From contig JBGTKD010000130.1 of assembly GCA_041744795.1 (NCBI GenBank), forward strand, positions 1 to 16,465: a stretch of DNA of 16,465 bases, written 5' to 3'. The stretch comes from DATHWB01 sp041744795. GTDB taxonomy: Bacteria > Actinomycetota > Acidimicrobiia > Spongiisociales > ZC4RG35. Shown piece by piece: positions 7,030 through 14,243 of this stretch (the first letter of the stretch is position 1; every line of letters begins with the position of its first letter). The notes beneath the pieces were generated by a model. It searched no databases and was not told the origin of the DNA. It saw only the letters and a list, made by a program, of their open reading frames with translations. The translations under genes and the position numbers were made by a program.

Positions 7030-8025
7030 TCAGGCTGGTACGGAGTGCAACTGGGTGGTGGTGAGTTGGAGGGATCCGACTTCGCGGACGACCCTCCGGA
7101 TCTCGCGAGTCTGCTCTTCGGCCACAGGGACCGACAGGACGAATTGGGTCTCCCCGCGGATACGACGGTACGAGACCTCCCCGCCCATGCGAGATGTGAG
7201 CTCGGCCACAACGGAGAGCCCGAGTCCGACTGATCCAGAGAACTGCCCGCCGAAGGCCGAAGAGGCAAAGCGAGTGAACATCTGCGAGTGGAGGTCGCTG
7301 GAAACTCCTGGGCCCTGATCGACGACGTGCAGGAAGTACACGCCGCTCTTGGCGGCACCGCGCACTGTGACCGCCGTCTTGCCATGGCGATGGGCGTTTG
7401 CAACGAGGTTGCGCAGAACCTGGGCGAAGTGCTCCCGGTCAGCCATCACGTCCATGTCCTGAATATCGAATCCGACCTCGGCGCCAAGTAGGTCCATGAA
7501 CTCGCACATCTTTTCGACTTCTGCGAGAACTGAGATGGGCTCGATGTTCGTAGTGAGCAAGTCGGAGTCCATCTGGGCGGCGGTGACGAGGTCATCGACC
7601 ATCCGGCTCAACTCGGCAGACTCGGCGATGATCGTGTTGACCGCTTCGCGCTCTTCCTGAGCGATAGGCGAGTCACCGAGTATGTGAGCGAACCCAACGA
7701 CGCCGGTCAATGGCGTACGCAGACCATGGGAAACGTTGGCAATGAAGGTGTCCTTGGAAACGGCGAGCTCGTCCTCCAGCGATTTACGCAGAGCGGCGGC
7801 GCTCGTGTCGAATCGCTCCTGCAGGGCCATGCGATAAACGAACGCACCCGCGAGTACGAGGGTCAGCACCGTGAGGACGCGAAGTCCGTCGACGGGATCA
7901 CGGCCAACCCGGGTGCCGACCAACTCGCTCAGAGCAACCCCCAAGATCGCGACGACCACGATGACCGACGTCCCCAATCGGCCCAATGCAAATTTGGGAG
8001 TCGAATCGCTGTTTGTGCGTTCCAT
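7030..8025 (-). CDS. Membrane-bound sensor histidine kinase
   Basis: 331 residues. Two membrane helices (about 18-37 and 46-65) with a loop of only about 8 residues leave no room for an extracytoplasmic sensor domain. A HisKA dimerisation domain follows, with the phosphoacceptor His100 in SHGLRTPL. The HATPase domain has an N box (RNLVAN, 205-210), G1 (DQGPG, 236-240) and G2 (GLGL, 267-270). The residue after the phosphoacceptor, normally Glu or Asp, is Gly. No response regulator is encoded nearby, so it is an orphan kinase here. The start is the ATG at 8025; no Shine-Dalgarno is evident. It is transcribed divergently from the ProA-like gene across a 62-base gap that contains CGTTC repeats. 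Signal and partner are unknown. Confidence 0.9.
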   Translation of the reverse strand: MERTNSDSTPKFALGRLGTSVIVVVAILGVALSELVGTRVGRDPVDGLRVLTVLTLVLAGAFVYRMALQERFDTSAAALRKSLEDELAVSKDTFIANVSHGLRTPLTGVVGFAHILGDSPIAQEEREAVNTIIAESAELSRMVDDLVTAAQMDSDLLTTNIEPISVLAEVEKMCEFMDLLGAEVGFDIQDMDVMADREHFAQVLRNLVANAHRHGKTAVTVRGAAKSGVYFLHVVDQGPGVSSDLHSQMFTRFASSAFGGQFSGSVGLGLSVVAELTSRMGGEVSYRRIRGETQFVLSVPVAEEQTREIRRVVREVGSLQLTTTQLHSVPA

Positions 8026-8046
8026 AGTGCGTTCATCGGTCGTTCA
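8018..8046. repeat. Three phased CGTTC repeats at the kinase start
   Basis: CGTTCC (8018-8023) and CGTTCA (8030-8035, 8041-8046) begin 12 and 11 bases apart, about one helical turn. The first two copies share GTGCGTTC. They overlap the kinase start codon and enter the divergent intergenic region, so they could be a tandem binding site for a regulator of both genes. Confidence 0.35.
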
Positions 8047-8087
8047 CAGAGGCGACTGGAGAGGAATCACGTACCCTTGCTGGCCTA

Positions 8088-9587
8088 ATGAGTGAACGCC
8101 TCGAACGGCTCACCGCTGGGATGGAGATCCCCTACGGTGGCAATCGCCTGGCCAGCGTCCCACCGGAACTAGCAGACGCCTTTGTGAACGGCGATCGGCT
8201 GATAGTCGTTCAGGAGGATGGGACGCTCCTGCATGTGCCCCAAGCCGACTGGAATACAGCCACCGAGGCAGTGGATCGCGCCTGGCAGGCGTTCGCCGCT
8301 ATGGGTGAGGTGAACGACGGTCAGATTTCGGCTTTCTACGACAAATTCGCCGACTTACTGGAAGACAAGACGGTGTTTGCCGAGATCACTGCGGCAAACG
8401 CCCTGGACATCGAAAAGGCCCAAAGCGCAGGTCGCAGCATCACCCGACTCGTTCTGTCGGAACCCATGCTCAGCGACATGGTGGGTGGACTTCGCTCTTG
8501 GGCCGAGCGCACAGGGGGCCGCAACGAGGTCGTGGAATCGGTGAGCCACACCGGGTGGACGGTCGACCTGGTGCGTTCGGGTCTTGGAGTCGTCGGATTC
8601 GTCTTCGAAGGACGACCCAACGTGTTCGCCGATGCCACCGGAGTTCTCAGGGCAGGCAACACCGTGGTGTTCCGGATCGGATCTGACGCCCTCGAGACCG
8701 CGCGAGCGATATCCCGCCACGCCCTCGAACCGGCTTTGCGGGATTCCGGCTTACCCGAAGGGGCCGTCTCGCTGGTTGACATACCCAGTCGAGCCGCAGG
8801 CTGGGCGATGTTCTCGGATCCTCGGCTCTCACTGGCCGTCGCACGTGGTTCCGGTAGAGCGGTGAGTCAACTGGGCGCGGTGGCCCGTCAGACCGGGATA
8901 CCCGTCAGCCTCCACGGCACAGGCGGAGCCTGGATCATCGCCGACCACGACGCGGACGACGAGACCTTCTCCGCCGCCGTGTACCACTCCCTTGATCGCA
9001 AAGTGTGCAACACGCTCAACACGTGTGCAGTAGTGAGCCAGGCGGCGGAGAGACTCATCCCTCTGTTCCTCGAAGCGTTGCAGCAAGCTGCTACCCGCAG
9101 GGGAACACAGCCCAAACTCCATGTCACCGAGCGCGCCCGACCCTTCATTCCCGACGCTTGGTTCGAAGAGGTGGTGGTTGATCGGGCTGAGGGCAAAGCA
9201 TCTGAACCGCAAACCGAGATCATCGCCGACACCGATCTGGGGATCGAATGGGAGTGGGAGAACTCACCTGAAGTGACCCTCACCGTGGTCGCAGACACCG
9301 AGGAAGCAATCGAACTATTCAACGTCCAGAGCCCCCGATTCGCTGCCAGCCTCATCTCGCGTAGCCCTGCTAGCCACGAACGCTTTTGGAACCGGATCGA
9401 CTCTCCATTTGTCGGAAACGGCTTTACTCGCTGGGTCGACGGCCAATACGCTCTCGACCGTCCTGAGCTGGGGCTTTCCAACTGGCAGTTCGGCAGACTG
9501 TTCGGTCGGGGCGGGGTGCTTTCGGGAGATTCGGTCTTCACGATTCGGACAAGAGTCACTCAATCGGATCCTCGAATCGGCCGATGA
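8088..9587 (+). CDS. Glutamate-5-semialdehyde dehydrogenase (ProA) family aldehyde dehydrogenase, with N-terminal extension
   Basis: 499 residues, about 80 longer than typical ProA (about 417). ProA reduces gamma-glutamyl phosphate to glutamate semialdehyde with NADPH in proline synthesis. ProA-family landmarks are GVVGFVFEGRPNVFADATG (about 167-185), LRAGNTVVFRIGSDA (about 187-201), VARGSGRAV, and the catalytic Cys307 in SLDRKVCNTLNT. RIGSDA departs from the RGGSEA of standard ProA. The first 80 residues (IPYGG...LIVVQEDGTLLHVP) are not part of ProA and I do not recognise them. No proB lies nearby. It may therefore be a paralogue acting on another acyl-phosphate or aldehyde instead of the biosynthetic enzyme. 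The start is the ATG at 8088; no properly spaced Shine-Dalgarno is seen, and TACCCT at 8072-8077 could be a -10 for a nearly leaderless mRNA. Confidence 0.75.
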   Translation: MSERLERLTAGMEIPYGGNRLASVPPELADAFVNGDRLIVVQEDGTLLHVPQADWNTATEAVDRAWQAFAAMGEVNDGQISAFYDKFADLLEDKTVFAEITAANALDIEKAQSAGRSITRLVLSEPMLSDMVGGLRSWAERTGGRNEVVESVSHTGWTVDLVRSGLGVVGFVFEGRPNVFADATGVLRAGNTVVFRIGSDALETARAISRHALEPALRDSGLPEGAVSLVDIPSRAAGWAMFSDPRLSLAVARGSGRAVSQLGAVARQTGIPVSLHGTGGAWIIADHDADDETFSAAVYHSLDRKVCNTLNTCAVVSQAAERLIPLFLEALQQAATRRGTQPKLHVTERARPFIPDAWFEEVVVDRAEGKASEPQTEIIADTDLGIEWEWENSPEVTLTVVADTEEAIELFNVQSPRFAASLISRSPASHERFWNRIDSPFVGNGFTRWVDGQYALDRPELGLSNWQFGRLFGRGGVLSGDSVFTIRTRVTQSDPRIGR

Positions 9588-9646
9588 ACTAGGGAAAGCG
9601 GCCACAACGTGGGAGAGTGGTCTTGTATTACCAGGAGAAACTGCAA

Positions 9647-9790
9647 GTGACAGCCAGCAGAACGGAGATCGTGGACCTGTTCCTCGCCAAGCATGGTGGC
9701 GTGCTTCCGGGACATGTCATCGACTTCGCACTCGACATCCGCTTGGTTATCGCCGAGCTGGAAGAACAACTCGTACCCGTCTCGGTCTGA
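9647..9790 (+). CDS. Small hypothetical protein upstream of the sirtuin
   Basis: 47 residues from GTG 9647, with a good Shine-Dalgarno (AGGAG at 9633-9637). It ends 9 bases before the sirtuin ATG, so the two are probably translated from one mRNA. The sequence begins TASRTEIVDLFLAKHGGVLPGH and closes in an acidic amphipathic helix (RLVIAELEEQLVPV). It has no cysteines, membrane segment or signal. I do not recognise a family. Possible roles are a partner or substrate of the sirtuin, or a translational lead-in; nothing in the sequence decides between them. Confidence 0.5.
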   Translation: MTASRTEIVDLFLAKHGGVLPGHVIDFALDIRLVIAELEEQLVPVSV

Positions 9791-9799
9791 GGCCTCCCG

Positions 9800-10558
9800 A
9801 TGGAGAGGCTCGGCGCCGCCATCGATGTTCTCGTTCGTGCCGAACGGATCCTGGCCTACACCGGCGCCGGATGTTCGACCGAGTCCGGCATCCCCGACTT
9901 CCGCGGTCCCAACGGTTTGTGGACCAAAGTCGATCCGGACGACTTCACCATCAATCGCTTTCTCAGCTCTCGCGAAGTACGAGTGCGCAGTTGGCGAATG
10001 CACCAAGAGGGCTCCCTATGGGGAGACAGGGCTGACATAAAGCCAAATGCCGCCCACCTCGCCCTGACAGATCTCCTCCACCGGGGCCGGATATCAGGAA
10101 TCGTCACCCAAAACGTCGACGGCCTCCACCAAGCCTCGGGGGCATCGAACGACTCAGTGGCAGAACTGCACGGGAACGTGCGCAAATCGATGTGTGTGGG
10201 TTGCGACGCGCGGTGGGCCACCGAAGAGGTGCTCGGTTGGGTGGATGCCGGGATGGAGGACCCGGTATGTCCTCACTGCGGGGCGACGGTCAAGACGACC
10301 ACTGTGATGTTTGGAGAGTTGCTCCCCGACGATGAAATGGAGAAGGCGGCAGCCATGGCAGCCATCTCCGATGCGGTGTTAGTGGTGGGTTCGACGATGG
10401 GCGTCTACCCGGCGGCCAATGTCCCGTTGTCGGTGGTCGCTCGCGGGGCTCCTCTGGTCATCGTCAACTTGGGGCCAACCGATCATGACCCTCTCGCCAC
10501 AGTGAAGATCGAGGCGAGCGCAGGTGAGACGCTACGCGCGCTTGCCGACGCTATCTGA
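9800..10558 (+). CDS. cobB: NAD-dependent protein deacylase, sirtuin (Sir2/CobB)
   Basis: 252 residues, full length for a bacterial sirtuin. It removes acyl groups from lysine side chains, consuming NAD+ and releasing nicotinamide and O-acyl-ADP-ribose. Seen in order: NAD-binding GAGCSTESGIPDFRG (22-36), TQNVDGLH (103-110), catalytic His124 in ELHGN, zinc ligands Cys132/Cys135 and Cys157/Cys160, then VVGSTMGVYPA for NAD binding. All core residues are present, so it should be active in the cytoplasm. GAGG 7 bases before the ATG may serve as ribosome-binding site. It follows the 47-residue ORF closely and converges with the M23 gene. Acyl specificity cannot be read from the sequence. Confidence 0.93.
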   Translation: MERLGAAIDVLVRAERILAYTGAGCSTESGIPDFRGPNGLWTKVDPDDFTINRFLSSREVRVRSWRMHQEGSLWGDRADIKPNAAHLALTDLLHRGRISGIVTQNVDGLHQASGASNDSVAELHGNVRKSMCVGCDARWATEEVLGWVDAGMEDPVCPHCGATVKTTTVMFGELLPDDEMEKAAAMAAISDAVLVVGSTMGVYPAANVPLSVVARGAPLVIVNLGPTDHDPLATVKIEASAGETLRALADAI

Positions 10559-10563
10559 GAGAA

Positions 10564-11652
10564 TCAGAGGCCCTTTGCCCGAACGAAGAAGCTAGCCATC
10601 TGGGCGCGTGTCACGGTCTCGGTCGCGCAGTACAGCGAAGGCTCAATCGAGCAACCGATAGTCACGCCGGCACTAGCCAAGGCGTTGATGTCGGCTTCGA
10701 ACGGATTGCCTGCATCGTCGACGAACCAGTCGACGTTCGAAGGCGGCAGGTTGAAGGCCCGCACCAGAAGGGTTGCCATCTCTTCTCTCAATAGCGGCGC
10801 ATCAGCGCAGTAGGCGGTGTCGCTACAACCGAACCCGATACCGGCGCTCATCACTGCGTTGATGTCGGGTTCGAAGAGAGTGCCGTCGTCGTCGGAGAAC
10901 CAGTCGTGAGCCGAGGGCGGGAGTGCCAGGGCCCGGTTGATAAAGGCTGCGATCTGACCGCGGGTTATAGAGGTTTCCGGGCAGTACTTCATCGGCTGGG
11001 TCTCGCAACCCTTCGTTATGCCGGTAGCAACCAACTTCTCAATGTCTTCCTGGTGCACCGAGAAGTCGTCGTCAACGAAGGTTCCCGTATGCAACCGGGC
11101 TACCGGCACGGTGAGACGCGGAGCGGCTAGCAAGTACTGATAGGGATTGATCGCCGCGCCGTTGTTGAAAATCTGGAAGTGAAGGTGGGGAGCGGTGCTC
11201 TCGGCGTTGCCCGAGTCACCGACCCAGCCGATCAGCTGACCCTGATATACGGGAGTGCCCCGTTCGATGCCTGGGGCGATCCCCCATGCTTGCCCGTCGT
11301 CGGTGCCGGGAGTGTCATTGTTGAGGTGGATGTACCGGGTCTCCCAGCCGCCGCCATGGTCGATGGACAGGTAACAACAAGACGAGCCGATCCACCTGAC
11401 CACTCCATCGGCCACCGCCACCACCGGCAACATCTTGGGACCCATGATGTCGGTCGCATCGTGAGAACGGCCCCCTGATCGGGGTTGGTGGAAGTCGTCG
11501 ATGAACGTGACTTCGCCGATCACGGGAAAGACGATGTTCGACGGGTCGAAGCCGTCCGCCTGAGCCGGCAACGGATAGGCGAACACCCCAACGAATAGGA
11601 CGAGAGCCGTGAAAATTGACGTAGCGATGCGCTGAGTCCCCCTGAATGCCAT
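10564..11652 (-). CDS. Secreted M23 (LytM-type) endopeptidase with three cysteine-paired SLH repeats
   Basis: 362 residues. A signal peptide (hydrophobic 11-26, likely cleavage after AQA at about 32) leads to an M23 zinc peptidase with HDATD (His64, Asp68) and HLHF (His156, His158), the metal and catalytic set of LytM-type enzymes that cut peptidoglycan cross-bridges. Three SLH repeats follow (about 192-240, 252-300, 310-362). Each carries a GC...YC cysteine pair: 216/224, 276/282 and 334/342 approximately. These probably form disulfides outside the cell and anchor the enzyme to the wall. I chose ATG 11652 over the upstream in-frame 11811 because the signal peptide starts there and the longer start would run into the neighbouring gene. 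Likely role: wall remodelling or cell separation. Confidence 0.92.
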   Translation of the reverse strand: MAFRGTQRIATSIFTALVLFVGVFAYPLPAQADGFDPSNIVFPVIGEVTFIDDFHQPRSGGRSHDATDIMGPKMLPVVAVADGVVRWIGSSCCYLSIDHGGGWETRYIHLNNDTPGTDDGQAWGIAPGIERGTPVYQGQLIGWVGDSGNAESTAPHLHFQIFNNGAAINPYQYLLAAPRLTVPVARLHTGTFVDDDFSVHQEDIEKLVATGITKGCETQPMKYCPETSITRGQIAAFINRALALPPSAHDWFSDDDGTLFEPDINAVMSAGIGFGCSDTAYCADAPLLREEMATLLVRAFNLPPSNVDWFVDDAGNPFEADINALASAGVTIGCSIEPSLYCATETVTRAQMASFFVRAKGL

Positions 11653-11708
11653 GTCTGTGTCTTCGGTCACAAGGCCCGGAACCTTTACCGCTGATCGTCG
11701 AGAACCAA

Positions 11709-11738
11709 AATCCACAGACGGCCGCTCGGTAGAATCAA
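11709..11738 (-). promoter_or_regulatory. Possible promoter of the M23 gene
   Basis: On the minus strand TTGATT (11738-11733) is followed after 18 bases by TGGATT (11714-11709), giving a start near 11702 and a leader of about 50 bases. The match is moderate. Its -35 overlaps the -10 of the divergent gene. Confidence 0.3.
11730..11735 (+). promoter_or_regulatory. -10 element of the acyl-CoA dehydrogenase gene
   Basis: TAGAAT lies 25 bases before the ATG at 11761, giving a short leader with AGGAG (11752-11756) as ribosome-binding site. No clear -35 is seen. It overlaps the opposing promoter-like element, so the divergent genes may compete for polymerase. Confidence 0.4.
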
Positions 11739-11760
11739 GCGGTACTCGTTCAGGAGACAG

Positions 11761-13515
11761 ATGTCGGATTACACCCCACCTCTCGCCGACTTCAACTTTG
11801 TGCTGAACCACGTGGCCGACCTGACATCTGTCTCAAAGCTGAACGGTTTCCAGCATGCCGATCCGGACACGGTCACGGGAGTCCTGGCCGAGGCGGGGCG
11901 CTTCTTTGCCGAGGTCGTGGCTCCTACCAACCGCACTGGGGACCTCGAAGGTTGTCGTCTGGAGGAGGGACTGGTCCGCACACCACCAGGCTTCAAAGAG
12001 GCGTTCGATAAGTATCTCCAGTCCGGCTGGGCTGGCGTGCACCTCCCCGAGGAGTGGGGCGGCGGCGGGATGCCCCTCTTGGTCGGGATGTGCGTCCATG
12101 AAATGTTCAAGAGTGCCAATCTGGCGATGTCGCTCTGCACAATGCTCACCCAGTCCTCGATCGATGCTCTGATGGAGCACGGATCAGCGGACCAGCAGGC
12201 GCTTTACCTAGAGAAACTCGTGACTGGCGAGTGGTCGGGAACGATGTGCCTCACCGAGCCCCAGGCCGGTTCGGATGTCGGGGCGCTGACGACCAAGGCC
12301 GTTCGCCAAGACGATGGCACCTACCGAATCACCGGCCAGAAGATCTTCATCACGTGGGGCGACCAGGACCTGACCGACAACATCGTCCAGTTGGTTCTAG
12401 CCCGCACTCCGGGTGCGGCGCCGGGGACCAAAGGTATTTCGCTGTTCCTGGTCCCGAAGTTCCTTCCCGACTCCGCCGGCAGACCCGGCGCGAGGAACTC
12501 GTATGAGATCGTGTCGATCGAGCACAAGCTTGGGATCCACGGCTCCCCCACCTGCGTTATCGAATTCGACGGAGCCACTGGGTACCTCGTCGGAGAAGAA
12601 CAACAGGGGATGCGGTACATGTTCACGATGATGAACACCGCCCGTATCGAGGTGGGCGCCGAGGGCCTGGGAGTTGGTGAGCGGGCCTTTCAGAGGGCTT
12701 TGGCTTTCGCCAACGAACGTCCCCAGGGACGGGCAGTGGGCGCGGGACCCGGAGAGACATCGCTGATCATCGAGCACCCTGACGTGCGCAGGATGCTGCT
12801 CACGATGAAGGCGCTGCTGGAGGCGATGCGGGCTCTGTTGTATATGACAGCCTCTGCCGTGGACCATGCCCGCCATAGCGAAAGCGCGTTTCACGCCGAT
12901 CGAGTCGCGGTGTTAACCCCGATCGTCAAAGCGTGGCTCACCGACCGGGGCGTCGAAATCGCCTCGTTGGGAATACAGGTGCACGGCGGGATGGGATACG
13001 TCGAGGAGACCGGAGCCGCCCAGTTCTACCGGGACATACGCATCTCCCCGATCTACGAGGGCACCAACGGCATCCAGGCGATCGACCTCGTGCTTCGCAA
13101 GGTCCAACTGGCCAGCGGGAAGCCACTCCGCTCTCTGCTGGAGGAGGCGCGAGCGACCGCCGTCGAACTGACCGCGGCGGACGCAGCCCTCGGAGAAGCT
13201 CTACAACGCAGCCTGGCCGACGCCGAGCAGGTGACGGATTGGGTGGCGGCCAGACTCGAGCGGGGCGAGTTCCCCGATGCCCTGGCCGGGGCCAGCCCCT
13301 ACCTAGAACTCATGGGCTACGCCCTGGGAGGCTGGCTAATGGGCCGATCATGGCTGGCAGCAAACGCGCTAGCGGCCGCCGGAGAGGGAGATCCCGAGTT
13401 CCTGGCAGCCAAACAAGTCACAGCCCGGTTCTATCTCACTCAGCTGCTCCCACGCACCCGAGGGTTGGTGCCCGCCTCCACCGAGGGCGTGGATTCACTG
13501 GTCGGGGGCATCTGA
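11761..13515 (+). CDS. Acyl-CoA dehydrogenase, large subfamily (DmdC-like, with extra C-terminal domain)
   Basis: 584 residues, about 200 longer than short-chain acyl-CoA dehydrogenases, with an added C-terminal helical domain (about 460-584) as in the acyl-CoA dehydrogenase C-terminal-domain subfamily that includes 3-methylmercaptopropionyl-CoA dehydrogenase (DmdC). It introduces a trans-2 double bond into an acyl-CoA, passing electrons from FAD to ETF. Motifs: MCLTEPQAGSDVGAL (162-176), ITGQKIFITWG, QVHGGMGYVEE, and RISPIYEGTNGIQ with Glu433 at the catalytic-base position of this subfamily. The start is fixed by AGGAG 4 bases upstream. The actual substrate is open; many members are fatty-acyl or branched-acyl enzymes with no link to DMSP. 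Confidence 0.92.
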   Translation: MSDYTPPLADFNFVLNHVADLTSVSKLNGFQHADPDTVTGVLAEAGRFFAEVVAPTNRTGDLEGCRLEEGLVRTPPGFKEAFDKYLQSGWAGVHLPEEWGGGGMPLLVGMCVHEMFKSANLAMSLCTMLTQSSIDALMEHGSADQQALYLEKLVTGEWSGTMCLTEPQAGSDVGALTTKAVRQDDGTYRITGQKIFITWGDQDLTDNIVQLVLARTPGAAPGTKGISLFLVPKFLPDSAGRPGARNSYEIVSIEHKLGIHGSPTCVIEFDGATGYLVGEEQQGMRYMFTMMNTARIEVGAEGLGVGERAFQRALAFANERPQGRAVGAGPGETSLIIEHPDVRRMLLTMKALLEAMRALLYMTASAVDHARHSESAFHADRVAVLTPIVKAWLTDRGVEIASLGIQVHGGMGYVEETGAAQFYRDIRISPIYEGTNGIQAIDLVLRKVQLASGKPLRSLLEEARATAVELTAADAALGEALQRSLADAEQVTDWVAARLERGEFPDALAGASPYLELMGYALGGWLMGRSWLAANALAAAGEGDPEFLAAKQVTARFYLTQLLPRTRGLVPASTEGVDSLVGGI

Positions 13516-13553
13516 GCGGACCTCTCCGGCGAGGCGAACTGCATGACCGGGGG

Positions 13554-14243
13554 GTGAGGCTTGCCTCATTTCGCACGCCGTTGGCAGATGTGCCAGGCAG
13601 CGGGTTCGCAGACATCGCCTCCAGCACCCACAGGGAAGCCATCGACTGCGCAGCCTGGTGGGGTGTGGTCAAGGGATTCTCAGCGACGACCTTCGGTCCC
13701 AATGGTGACGTGACGCGAGAACAGGCAGCCTCGATGATCCTGCGCGCTGTGATGGCTTCGGACGTCGCGCTGATCCAAGGCGCAGCGGATGCCTTTACCG
13801 ATGACGACGGGTCACCGCACGAGATGGACATCAACATCCTGGCGGCAACCGGTGTGATCCTTGGGCGGGCCGATGGAACCTTCGACCCGAAGGCCTCCAT
13901 CACAAGGGCCGAGGTCGCGGCGCTGGTCGCCCGGGCGTACAAGCTGATCACCGGCGATCCGCTGGCGACTGGCCCGAACGCCTTCACCGACGACAACAAT
14001 TCGGTGCACCTGGCGGACATCAACGCCGTGGCAGCCGCCGGCTGGGTGAAGGGAGTTGGTGTCGGGTTGTTCAATCCGGACGGCGACGCCACGCGGGCCC
14101 AACTGGCGACGATCCTGACAAGGATGCTGTCCACCTGGTCGATGAGGGAGCGGCTACGCAGCCCAGCTAGTCGGATAGGCGACAGGGGCGGGTCAACACA
14201 GGCCCGCCCCTGTCGGTTGGCACTGTTGCGCGATGAGATCTGA
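13554..14243 (+). CDS. SLH-repeat protein without signal peptide, possibly a truncated gene
   Basis: 229 residues from GTG 13554. Three SLH repeats make up nearly the whole product: FADIASSTHREAIDCAAWWG..., FTDDDGSPHEMDINILAATG..., and FTDDNNSVHLADINAVAAAG..., each ending in a TR-[AE]-Q/V helix. SLH repeats normally bind secondary wall polymers outside the cell, yet no signal peptide is present and no ATG precedes the first repeat in frame. Unlike the M23 protein, the repeats lack the paired cysteines. The last 25 or so residues are low-quality (SMRERLRSPASRIGDRGG...), run through a strong hairpin and overlap the next start by 11 bases. The 5' and possibly 3' ends look eroded. It may be the remains of a longer surface protein, or the true start may be a poor one. 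Confidence 0.5.
   Translation: MRLASFRTPLADVPGSGFADIASSTHREAIDCAAWWGVVKGFSATTFGPNGDVTREQAASMILRAVMASDVALIQGAADAFTDDDGSPHEMDINILAATGVILGRADGTFDPKASITRAEVAALVARAYKLITGDPLATGPNAFTDDNNSVHLADINAVAAAGWVKGVGVGLFNPDGDATRAQLATILTRMLSTWSMRERLRSPASRIGDRGGSTQARPCRLALLRDEI
13555..13568. repeat. Inverted repeat TGAGGC-TT-GCCTCA at the SLH gene start
   Basis: Six-base arms around TT, starting inside the GTG start codon of the SLH ORF, 40 bases after the acyl-CoA dehydrogenase stop. The TGAGG...CCTCA layout loosely resembles a DtxR/IdeR-type half-site pair but may be only a weak hairpin. Confidence 0.3.
14180..14215 (+). terminator. Very stable 13-bp hairpin between the SLH gene and the SMP-30-like gene
   Basis: CGACAGGGGCGGG (14180-14192) pairs perfectly with CCCGCCCCTGTCG (14203-14215) around a 10-base loop. 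The following bases (GTTGGCACTGTTGCG) have no T-run. It lies inside the SLH open frame, suggesting the functional end of that gene was earlier and this is its terminator. Confidence 0.6.

Noticed and set aside
6767..7318. Plus-strand open frame of 183 codons downstream of the TTGACA-like element
   Set aside because: It runs opposite the small zinc-protein gene and the kinase C-terminus and has no recognisable composition or motif.
11653..11760. A c-di-AMP (ydaO-type) riboswitch upstream of the M23 peptidase
   Set aside because: Such elements often precede actinobacterial wall hydrolases, but the gap is only 108 bases and I see none of the conserved core.
1040..13515. A DMSP demethylation pathway (GcvT-domain protein plus DmdC-like dehydrogenase)
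   Set aside because: DmdA is a stand-alone GcvT-family protein, while this one is fused to a FAD domain, and the two genes are 8 kb apart on separate transcripts.
12933..13553. Upstream extension of the SLH frame into the acyl-CoA dehydrogenase gene
   Set aside because: The first 200 codons are Arg/Pro/Gly-rich shadow of the dehydrogenase; only the part after 13554 reads as protein.
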